From contig NC_085861.1 in the NCBI RefSeq assembly GCF_034702125.1, positions 51,355,795-51,419,794 on the forward strand: a DNA stretch of 64,000 nucleotides, written 5' to 3'. This document shows, one piece after another, positions 50,421-64,000 of the stretch. Below the pieces are notes generated by a model. The model saw only the letters and a program-made list of their open reading frames with translations, did no database searches and was not told where the DNA came from. The position numbers were made by a program, and so were the translations under genes. Source of the stretch: Engraulis encrasicolus. Lineage: Eukaryota > Chordata > Actinopteri > Clupeiformes > Engraulidae. Position 1 is the first letter of the stretch. Every line of letters begins with the position of its first letter.

Positions 50421-51123
50421 GGGGTCAGCCCAATGTTCCCACGGCCCATTGGTCCCACAGCCCATTGGTCCCACATTGCTAAGACTTTTGCGTTTTTTCA
50501 GAATTAGGCCCAATGGTCCCACAGCCCATTGGTCCCACAGCCCATTGGTCCCACATCACTAAGATTTTTTAATTTAATTTTAGGTCCGTTGGTCCCACAG
50601 TCCATTGGTCCCACAGTCCATTGGTCCCACATCACAAACAGTTCAATGGGCTGTGGGACCAAGGGACCCACTAGTTTGACGCCCTCTCGGTACTTCACAT
50701 GGTAATCAAACATTTCAAACAAGCGATTTAAGGTTAGTGTTAGGTTTAGGGTTAAGGTTAGGGTTAGGGTTAGGTTTAGGGTTAGGTTTAGGGTTAAGGT
50801 TAGGGTTAGGTTTAGGTTTAGGGTCGTATGACGTAAGCGGTAAGTACCGAAAGGGCGTCGAACTAGTGAGTCCCGTGGGACCAATGGGCCTAAAAATTCA
50901 AATAAAAAAGCAATGTGGGACCAATGGGCTGTGGGAACAATGGACTGTGGGACCAATGGGCTGTGGGACCAATGGGCCTAAATAATGAAAAAAAGTCTTA
51001 GTGACGTGGGACCAATGGGCTGTGGGACCAATGGGTTGTGGGACCAATGGGCTGTGGGACCAGTGGGCCGTGGGACCAATGGGCTGTGGGACCAATGGGG
51101 CGTGGGAACATAGGTACGCTCCC
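50421..51123. mobile_element. Foldback element FB2, 703 bp, TSD AGTTTGAC
   Basis: Perfect 8-bp AGTTTGAC at 50413-50420 and 51124-51131. Outer arms are tandem 16-bp units GGTCCCACAGCCCATT (left) and the inverse GGGACCAATGGGCTGT (right), with interspersed CACATCACTAAGA...TTTTAGG blocks. Inner arms ACTAGTTTGACGCCCTCTCG / AAGTACCGAAAGGGCGTCGA. Centre is a telomere-like repeat. No ORF. Confidence 0.9.
50732..50823. repeat. Telomere-like (TTAGGG)n variant array in the FB2 centre
   Basis: About 15 units of GGTTAG / GGTTTAG / GGTTAAG, i.e. TTAGGG, TTTAGGG and TTAAGG variants, 92 bp. Confidence 0.9.
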
Positions 51124-51146
51124 AGTTTGACATCCCTGAACTAACA

Positions 51147-52090
51147 GTTTTCTACCTGGATGGCAAGATGTGTCCAAATTAGGCTACCCCCATGAGTGCC
51201 ATAATTTCAGTGTGTGTCTTCATAGATAAAGAGCTCTAGATTGTGGACAAGTCACTGTGTTTAGTGAACTGCTCTACTTTAACAATGTGAACTGCTTGAA
51301 CACAACTACTGTTGAAGTTGACTATTTGAGACTGATATCAAATGTAATGCAAACATTTAGAAACAGTAATGGCTTCCTGCTCTATTTTAATGGAAAAAAT
51401 ACCAACTGACATGTTGCAGTAAATCACTGATACTACGCATAGCTAGTAGGCCTAGTTGTCTTTTTTTTTCTTATATGACAAGTGGATTGGGATTGTGTTC
51501 ATTAGCAGGCTACGTGACAGGTCACTACTAAAGGCATCATGGATTTAGCATCCTTAACTGACAGCTAAATAAACAAGCGCTAATTTCGTAAACAGACATA
51601 GTAATTCGCATGTAGCCTACATCACCCAATGTAGTAAGTTGTCAATTGTATGATAAAAATGGAGGTCTGTGTCCATTTAATACGCTAAGCTAACATGACA
51701 TATCACATTGTTGACCAACTGCTAGGCCTAGCACACTAGCTCACATTCTTGTAAAAAAACACTGTCCTGAGTTAAGAGCCATCTTCACAACTCCCCCACC
51801 CACCCAGGTGACACATCAGGACGAAACTTCTGCTGTCCTCCACCATCCATCAATCACCACATTTTTTCCTGCCCCCACATTAACTTCAATTAAACGCTGC
51901 CAAGATGACCAGAGCTCGGCTATTGATTAGCGTTCGGCTTAGAGCAGGCCTTGTGCTTCTGGCTGGCTGTGGGGCCAGTTGCGTGTGACAGGGGGGTGGG
52001 GTTGCCATGGCAGAATGCAAATGTCCCATCAGGGTGCATCTGTTTCCCATGCTGAGGGGTCAGGCCCTAGCGGCTGTCCTTCACACATCC
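51147..52090. other. No gene recognised
   Basis: Unique-looking. 51790-51990 (ACATTAACTTCAATTAAACG, GGCTATTGATTAGCGTTCGG) could be a conserved non-coding element, by inference. Confidence 0.35.
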
Positions 52091-52095
52091 AGTTC

Positions 52096-52220
<125 letters not shown>

Positions 52221-52439
52221 TCCTGTTGTGGCATTTGGTGCGGTTTGACAGGAGGACTTGTATCCCCTTCCTCACCTCCCCTCTCTCCCTCCCAAAATCA
52301 TGGTGCCGAGATGGCCATGTGTCTTTTTTTCACAGATTACTTTGTGTTACAGGACAAGTGCCATAGTGCAGAGACCATGCATACATTTTTTGGCATGGGA
52401 ACAAAGTCCATGTTAAGGTTCTGCGTCGTTCAATAGTAG

Positions 52440-54875
52440 CCTGTTTCGTCTGTGTCTGAATTCATTCAATTTTTTTTTCTGCTCAGAACCATTCACAGAG
52501 GCAGTATGGAATATATAGCTTTTAAAATGGATAACGTTACCTACTGTTACACCTGTAATTTACCTCCACTAAAATATAATGTATACAATACTAACTGATT
52601 TTATCTTTTACACACTTGAATCAACCTGTTCTCATATAATTCCGTGAGAAGAACACGGCCCCCTGGAACACATTTTCACGGCTTTTCAGTGATGGGCTCA
52701 CAGAACTACTCCCACAGCACTCTGCATTTCAAGAAATACCTTTTCCACTGGGTCAATAACAAATCCTGTTACGGAATGAAAAAATGCAATAGCAATGTAC
52801 GCTGTGCCCATACCAAAACAGTCCATAACCCTAAATTGTCCGTAAAGAAAAGTTTTTGAAAAATCTTTGAAATAAGAAATATCTTGAGAGAACATAGGTT
52901 GGAAGATGAGACTCTGGGAATTGTAGTAATATTGAGAAAGGACCCATCACAGAATTCAGACCAAGCCTGTGAAACCGCCACTGATAGGCCTACTGTACTC
53001 CACAAGGCCATGTTGACTTCTGTGAGTTGATTGTTGACGTTGATCATTATTTTGTATGTTAAGTGTGAATCATTTCCAAATGAACAGTGTACATGCAATG
53101 TGCCATTTCTACATGAATTCTACTTTCAACTAATTTAAAGTAGGCCCTATAGACACAACAATCCTTAAAACCAATTTAAAAAACGAGTAAAGGTTGTCTA
53201 ACTCTGGGTTAGTCTGACAATGCTATGTTGTGAAAACAATACCAGAGATTCTTTAAGTACAGAGATATGCCAACATAATAGGTTTCTATGGGCACCTAAC
53301 ATGACCAGGTTCCGGTCTGCCTAAAGGGCCGTGTCATAATGCTCCTACAATGAATAGAACAGTCCTTAGGTCTGCCTAAGGGGGGCCATAATAGAACCAG
53401 GAAACACTCTCTCTGACAATACAATGTATAATTTTCTTTTTTCTTAAAGTGAATCATTTAAACTCATTTACCCTAACATTTGGATGTTGTGAATGCGGTC
53501 TTGTGTACGGTCTTAGTCTATTGGAGCAGAGCTGTGATTGCATCCCCATCTGCCGACAGAGCTGCAGCCAGGCCCGTTAGTTCTACACCCCATCAGATAG
53601 GCTAACGTGTCCTCCGTCAGAGCATAAAGGCACATGCACTGCATGCACTACATGCACTACATGCTCCACACCATGCACGAAACATCTATTACATGCTACA
53701 CCACTCATGCACTACAATTATTAGCCCTGGACACAAACAATGATGACAATACAAACTCAATGGGAAGTGAAGCTTGAATTGGATAAAATTAAAAAGAGGA
53801 GATGCCTGATCATTTGACATACAGGGCATTTCCTGGTGGACCAAAGCAGGGATCGAGGGATATTTTTTTCGATTTTCCAGGGACTGGCCCACGACTTAGA
53901 CGGGGCCATGCAAAAATGTCCGGCCGTTTTTAGGTCCCAACCCAGTCCTGCTCGAAAAACTGAAAACATGAAATGCCTCACAGTTACTTCTTAACACTAC
54001 AAACGGATGACCTCCGCTAATCTCCGGATAATCTCCATCAGAGCATAAAGGCCCTCTCTCATGCCCCACATTATTACACAGGTCACAACCATTACTTTTT
54101 GCAAGAATATACCCCTCCCCACACCCCCTTTTCCAGAAACGAATGTCCTTCATTATGCTAACCAAACACTAACCTGTGCAGCGTGTATAGCCTACGTATA
54201 CAACGCGGATTCATTAGCGAGCCAATGAAGCGTCATGCCTAAACACAATTACGCATCCCGCGGCGTGTCAACTCCACGACGCCACCGCCGTAAGTGATCG
54301 GTGTAATTACAGCTGATGAAGGAGGCAATTTGCAAAACAATACAGGTACAGATGACTGTGACCCCGAGGGGGTTTATCATTATGAAGCACGTGTTCCAAC
54401 ATGTTCAGCTCGCATCTCTCCTTCTGTCATCCACTGTATAGGCTGCTTATCACTGTCTGTCAAGAAGTGACCAAAACCAGGGGCCACATTACAGAACAAA
54501 AAAAAGTCAGATGCGAGGAATTCAAAGAATCCTAACTAACAGTTCCTGACCTGTTGACAATTTCCTTTCCTTTTGCATTATACTGTATCTATTATGTTAA
54601 CATAGGAAATGTAGCTGTTCTAGCAAACTTATTTTTTGGTTGGCAATCCAGATCTGCCCTTAAGTGACCTCCTGAAATTGTGGACCTTCTAAGAAGCCTG
54701 TGATAAAATGGTGATGAGATGACCTAGTCTTGATCTTGGTGATACTCTCGGTAATGCTATGGCAATGTTGTAATGCTGTAGTTGAGTCTTTTCAACAAAG
54801 AATGAAAGGGGCTCAGCTACACAAAGCCCCCCCCCCCAATACTATACTGTGACTGGCTGCACATTCTACCTGTAC
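52440..54875. other. No gene recognised
   Basis: Contains ATGCACTAC-type short repeats at 53635-53715 and a duplicated TCAGAGCATAAAGGC (53617-53631 and 54038-54052). Open frames show no domains. 54180-54430 is compositionally distinct and free of repeats. Confidence 0.4.
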
Positions 54876-54882
54876 TAACTGA

Positions 54883-54897
54883 AACACACACACACAC

Positions 54898-54963
<66 letters not shown>

Positions 54964-55074
54964 TGTACCTGCACTAACTCAAACACACGCACACGCACAC
55001 ACACACACGCACACACACACACACGCATGCAGGCACGCATGCACACACGCACGCGCTCGCATGCACGCACACAA
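54883..55074. repeat. (AC)n cluster
   Basis: Two AC tracts separated by a TTTGTACCTGCACTAACTCA spacer. ACCTGTACTAACTGAAACAC precedes the first tract, so the flank is duplicated. Confidence 0.95.
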
Positions 55075-55359
55075 ACATGTTACTGTTGCTTATCATGCCT
55101 GGTATATTTGAATGACTGTCCTGAAACAACTACCGTAGTTACCAACCCAAATGTAAATATACACACTTTTAGCTGCCTAGCTCTGATTTAAACTGTTTTA
55201 TTTATTTCTATGCGTAAATATTACTACCAATAAATTAGAATGTCATGCTTGGACAATGTAAATAATGTACACAAATTGCTTTAATATTTATTTCACAATT
55301 ATTTATTTCACTATTTCACAATGCTACTATTACCATGTCAGAATTGTCACACTCTGATA

Positions 55360-55621
55360 TTTTGAAAATGCACAACAAATACCTCTTTTTAATATATGTT
55401 CTCTATATGTCTTCTGTTGTCCAGTCTTGCACTTTAAATGTCTGTATGTGGATTGCATGGGTACTGTGTACTGTATGTGTACTGTCTATGTCTATACCTA
55501 AAGTATGTCTATGTCTGCAATGGGTCAGAAAAGTAAGAAACGTAATTTAAATTCTTTGCATGACCAGTGCGCGTTAAGAAATTAACAATAAACTGATTTG
55601 ACTTGACTTGACTTGACTTGA
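55360..55621 (+). mobile_element. LINE-like 3' tail with (CTTGA)n terminus
   Basis: Ends ACAATAAACTGATTTGACTT and then CTTGA repeats, a typical non-LTR retroposon tail. A related tail lies in rapgef5 on the minus strand (60951-61110). Confidence 0.6.
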
Positions 55622-56916
55622 AGGTGCTCTGCACCAGCAACTCAAACAGAAACTCCTTCACTGTTGTTGAGTTTATGTAAATGTAGATATAATGTTGGCT
55701 TTGCTGTTTGTTTGCCTATGTATTTATTTATTTGTTGCAAAATGCTAACTTACTGCCTACTACCTTCATCAGAGTACAACTCACAAAACGTAATAGATGC
55801 GGTATGAATGTTGATTGTAGGCCTACACTTTTTCAAGGTGAAAACAGTTTTCAAAGTGAGGTGCTGCCCTCGTGTGGTACATTATGCACTCTACAGCTCA
55901 ATAGTGTCAGAAAGGGATGTTGTATGAAGTGTGTAGCTCGTAGCAACACACGATTAACACCTTCTCTGTGGCAGGAGCACACTAGACTACAATACTTTGC
56001 TATTTGTTGAGCAAGAGTTCCTGTCATTCTGACCATAACCGTGCACTATGCATACTCTGATAAATATGGCCCTGGCCTCTGTCGTCCTGGCTGGTGTGCT
56101 GAATAAGGACATGAGCTAAATCAAATGATTGTCTGGATGTCCAGAAGAGCTTTTTTTCTGGACATGTTAACAGACTCAGATTGTGAAAGGTCAAGCTGGT
56201 GCACTTTGTCATGGTTTCTTTAAGCATTGGTGAACAGAACCTACTTTCAGTTTTTTCCCCTTGTTTCGCCCACTACATGAAATTATTCGATGCTGAAATT
56301 GGCAGAGGTCTGCACTCTACAAGTAGCTTATCAGTATTTTATTTGTTGTACTCTGAAAATAGATACACGACTCAGCAGTGTGAAGTGCTTAAAAACACTA
56401 GTCGACAGTAAAAGATGACCGACAGTCATTTCTGAGTGAAGTCAAATGCAATGCAAACACGTAGAGACGGCAATGTCTTACTGCTCTAACCTCATAAACA
56501 GACATAGCGACTGACATGTAGATGTCAAGAGCTTTATTCTGGACATGTAATCACAGAACATCAGAGGGAAAAGGTCAAGCTGGTACATGCCGAGTGAACC
56601 AGTACACAGCGCTTTCCCCTCAGGAGATTATCTTCCTCTTGGAGAGCACCAATTGACTTTGAAATGAGCTCACTTTGACTTCTGGCCTCGTGTGACCCCT
56701 GGCATGCTAATGGCTGTGTGTAATGCACGTTAGACTTGCTGACTGTCAGCATTATGGCTCATCAGCTCATCATTTCCTTTATCTCAACAGGTACAGTCAG
56801 AACATGTGTACAGGTTCTTATTCTGTTTCGTTTTTCGATACAGGAAAAGGAAGGAAATTCTGTGTTTTTATTTTGAAAGTTTTTTTAAAAAAAATGGTTT
56901 TGTAAGTTAAACAATC
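55622..56916. other. No gene recognised
   Basis: A short direct duplication (GGACATGT...AAAGGTCAAGCTGGT, near 56160-56200 and 56530-56585) is visible. Otherwise unique-looking. Confidence 0.35.
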
Positions 56917-56938
56917 TTTTAAAAAATGCCTCTCTCGG

Positions 56939-57080
56939 AGGGCACATTGGGCCCCCCACATTTGGGCTTGCATGCCCATGGGGACCCCGGTTCGAGCCCG
57001 GCCGGGGTCATTTCCCAATCCTCCCCCATATCTCTCTCCAGCTCATTTCATAAAAATCCCAAAAATCCCCCAAAACATAC
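56939..57080 (+). mobile_element. tRNA-derived SINE with 21-bp TSD
   Basis: Head GGGCACATTGGGCCCCCCAC, B box CCGGTTCGAGCCCGG. The 3' body is shortened. Perfect TSD beginning TTTAAAAAATGCCTCTCTCG at 56918-56938 and 57081-57101. Confidence 0.9.
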
Positions 57081-57214
57081 TTTAAAAAATGCCTCTCTCG
57101 GGTTGATCATAACTTTTAAACCTACTAGATGACATTATAGCAAAGGATTACTTTGGATTATTCTGGGTATATATACCTAGCCGGGATACTTGTATCATAT
57201 AAAGGCACTTTTAT

Positions 57215-57290
57215 ACACTCGCCACTCGCTTCCTATCACCACCTTCACGGTCCTATCATAAATAAAGTAAAGAAAAATAATATAATAAAA
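57215..57290 (+). mobile_element. SINE 3' fragment
   Basis: CACTCGCTTCCTATCACCAC, then CGGTCCTATCATAAATAAAG: tail half only, of the 14 kb SINE family. Confidence 0.7.
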
Positions 57291-57677
57291 AAAGTATGAT
57301 CACATGAGCACATACACAGTTGGCGGTCATAATAAAACATTAGTTTCAGGGCAGTGATTCTTGCTAACCAACGTCATCCTTGAGCTTGGTTCAGAAGAGG
57401 TAGGCTATGTAAACAGCTATGTGTCTTTGTATTTATTCATATGCTATGAAGCATTCCCTTGAGGCAGTTGCCATGGTGACAAATGTGCTCAACTGCCAAA
57501 ATAATGATGGAGTACAAACGGTAGGCCATAGGTCAGGGTCCTGCTGGTAAAAAAAAAAAAAAATGCACGGCTGGTGCAATCTACACATAGGATAGGAGGT
57601 GTTTAGAATTCATGATTAATTGGTGAGTGATGTCAACAATGTAAACACTTGTCCTGTGGATGCCCTGTCTTGTTGTT

Positions 57678-57903
<226 letters not shown>

Positions 57904-58358
57904 TGTAAATTGACCCAGATCATCAGCACACCAACATTCAACATCACTCTACAACCAGCCACCAATGAAGTGGCCAAACATGACTGTTGTGAGGTTGTTA
58001 GTGTGGGCAGCCTAAGAAATGCACAAATCATCTATCATACACCAAACATTCAAACTGTAATTTAGTCCATAGTGAATTAAAACATAACCAAATAATACTA
58101 ATCAGTGAGCACCACCTAGCTACACCACTTTAAATATCCACATAAAGCCGAATGTTATATTTGCAAAAAACACCTATTTATTTATGAATACAAACAATGT
58201 AGTCATACTATGTAATGTACAGTATACTCAATATTTTCTTTCACTCTGACATTCAACCCCTAGGCAATAGCTAATCAGTGACATGGCCACATCAAACACA
58301 CACCAGCCAGGAGTTGCTACGTTTTCACACACCAATTGTTCCCCAGGAAATAAGCAAA

Positions 58359-58421
58359 GAACATAAATAACATAACATAACATAACATAACATAACATAA
58401 CATAACATAACATAACATAAC
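58359..58421. repeat. (CATAA)n pentanucleotide array
   Basis: About 12 units, directly followed by an AC array. Confidence 0.97.
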
Positions 58422-58588
<167 letters not shown>

Positions 58589-58874
58589 ATGAAAGAAAAG
58601 TGCAACGAATTTACATAAGTAAGTGTTGAAATTGCAATGATAATAGACCCAACCAAGAATATGCAATGGATGCCAAACCGTTTTGGTCGATATGTTATTA
58701 TTATCACTCCTTGTAAATAAACCACAGACAGTGATACTGGAAGCATACAATCATCCATTGGCTCCTCTGCAGCTTTTGTGATTGTCTTTAGAAACTGATA
58801 ATTTACCAATTTACTATTTGACCAATGTAATGAATGACAGTTAACACATTATTGGTGTAAAACTAAGAGGCCTT

Positions 58875-59165
58875 AAAGGTGAAGTATGAACCTTTTGTCC
58901 TTTATTTTCAAAGTGTATGTCTACTGTCCATTCACAAATTTGGTCTTTTCAAGAATATTTACTACCGTACGTAATGCAAATATTTACTGGTCTGTCCAAA
59001 ATGCTTTTCAGCCAAAGAATTCAAAATGGTGGCTATTGAGAAGACCTGCTTATTCCTGTATGAAATATACAAATATCTAAGTCATAATGAACACTTACAA
59101 ATTGATGGTAGTGGCAATGTAAACATGAAAAAGACACCTTTGTGAATGGGCAACAGAAATTCTGG
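58875..59165. repeat. Dispersed MITE-like repeat, inverted relative to 24920-25215
   Basis: Both orientations share GTCCATTCACAAATTTG-like, TCAAAATGGTGGCT-like and TCATAATGAACACTTACAAA-like blocks. It lies in the presumed rapgef5 3' UTR. Confidence 0.5.
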
Positions 59166-59566
59166 AAATAAATGACAAAAAATTACATTCCCTATCTTCA
59201 GAATATGTGGAACTACCAAAGCCACACCATTCACTCGTGAGCTATATGCACAAATTAATACATGTCAGCCTTGGAGTAGTCCAATTTTCAATTTGGTGAT
59301 CTGCATGTACTGTACCTGTTTTGACTTGCCTGGATTTGTGGAACAAAGACCGTCATACACACACTCAGACACCCTTGGATATTCTTGTGGGAAACTCTTG
59401 CTGTTTTCCATTCCAATACAACAAAAGAATGTTAAACTGAACAAACCAAACCCATCCTTCATAATAACCTCTAACCTGATGGCTGATGCACACACATGCG
59501 TGCATGGAGAGACACACACACACGTTCGTACACGCACGCGCGCGCACGTCACACAAACAGAGAGCA
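58901..59566 (-). other. rapgef5: Putative rapgef5 3' UTR
   Basis: Non-coding sequence after the stop. The first AATAAA on the minus strand is at 58906-58901, about 660 nt downstream. It lies inside a dispersed MITE copy (about 58875-59165), so it may not be the used site. A CA/CG alternating stretch (59508-59550) begins just after the stop codon. Confidence 0.35.

Positions 59567-64000
<4,434 letters not shown>

Larger units (their letters stand above)
50085..51138. mobile_element. hAT-type MITE interrupted by foldback FB2
   Basis: Left end CAGGGATATCAAACTG, right end AGTTTGACATCCCTG, with internal TGTGGGCCAACAGACATTTG as in the 4718-5059 copy. Removing FB2 and one TSD copy leaves 343 bp, against 342 bp in that copy. 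Outer flanks AACTAGAC and AACTAACA match only partly. Confidence 0.82.

Noticed and set aside
50732..50823. Chromosome-fusion telomere relic
   Set aside because: Short, degenerate and exactly centred in a transposon-like inverted repeat, so insertion explains it better.
50421..51123. CRISPR-like direct repeats
   Set aside because: 16-bp units are contiguous with no unique spacers, occur in a eukaryotic genome and switch orientation across the element.
52769..53098. 109-codon minus-strand open frame
   Set aside because: No domain and no splice support. The region looks like dispersed non-coding sequence.
53896..54165. 89-codon minus-strand open frame with several Cys
   Set aside because: Cysteine spacing fits no known finger. 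Surrounding short repeats suggest non-coding DNA.

Overview
The window looks like nuclear DNA of a ray-finned fish. It contains a spliced vertebrate-type gene with canonical exon/intron borders, very many long (CA/GT)n and (CT/GA)n microsatellites (roughly 5 kb by my tally), tRNA-derived SINEs, retroposon 3' tails and many short non-autonomous DNA transposons. Several of those transposons still have intact target-site duplications (TSDs). The species cannot be resolved from the sequence.

Only one protein-coding gene can be supported. The right end (59567-64000, minus strand) holds the last nine coding exons of a rapgef5 homolog (Rap guanine nucleotide exchange factor 5). They encode 289 C-terminal residues covering the RasGEF (CDC25-homology) domain and end at a TAG. 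The splice phases agree across all eight introns. The 5' part of the gene lies beyond the right edge. A short exon-like 75-bp stretch at 3571-3645 is the only other coding candidate and is weak.

The left 59 kb is intergenic or intronic. 1-3 kb: ACCATGG-rich repeat, minus-strand SINE and a long inverted-repeat element split by a hAT-type MITE with TSD GTCTAACC. 4-9 kb: a second copy of that MITE family, GATA and GT/GA arrays, and a MITE with TSD GTAAGCAA. 9-25 kb: a MITE with TSD ATAATTAG, two SINEs, a pyrimidine minisatellite, many microsatellites, a 350-bp near-perfect palindrome, a MITE with TSD ACATACAC and a 42-bp-stem hairpin. 25-34 kb: mostly featureless with some GT arrays. 34-43 kb: shuffled inverted repeats, a SINE split by a MITE, a MITE with TSD GCTTACGT and a long-TIR MITE. 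45-52 kb: a repeat-dense block containing a 1.56-kb element and two members of a foldback family made of 16-bp CCAAT-containing units. One foldback carries a telomere-like repeat in its centre and sits inside a hAT MITE. 52-59 kb: featureless DNA, microsatellites, a SINE with a 21-bp TSD and a LINE-like tail.

The most unusual structure is the nested foldback locus at 50085-51138. No autonomous transposase, reverse transcriptase, non-SINE tRNA, rRNA or CRISPR array was recognised.
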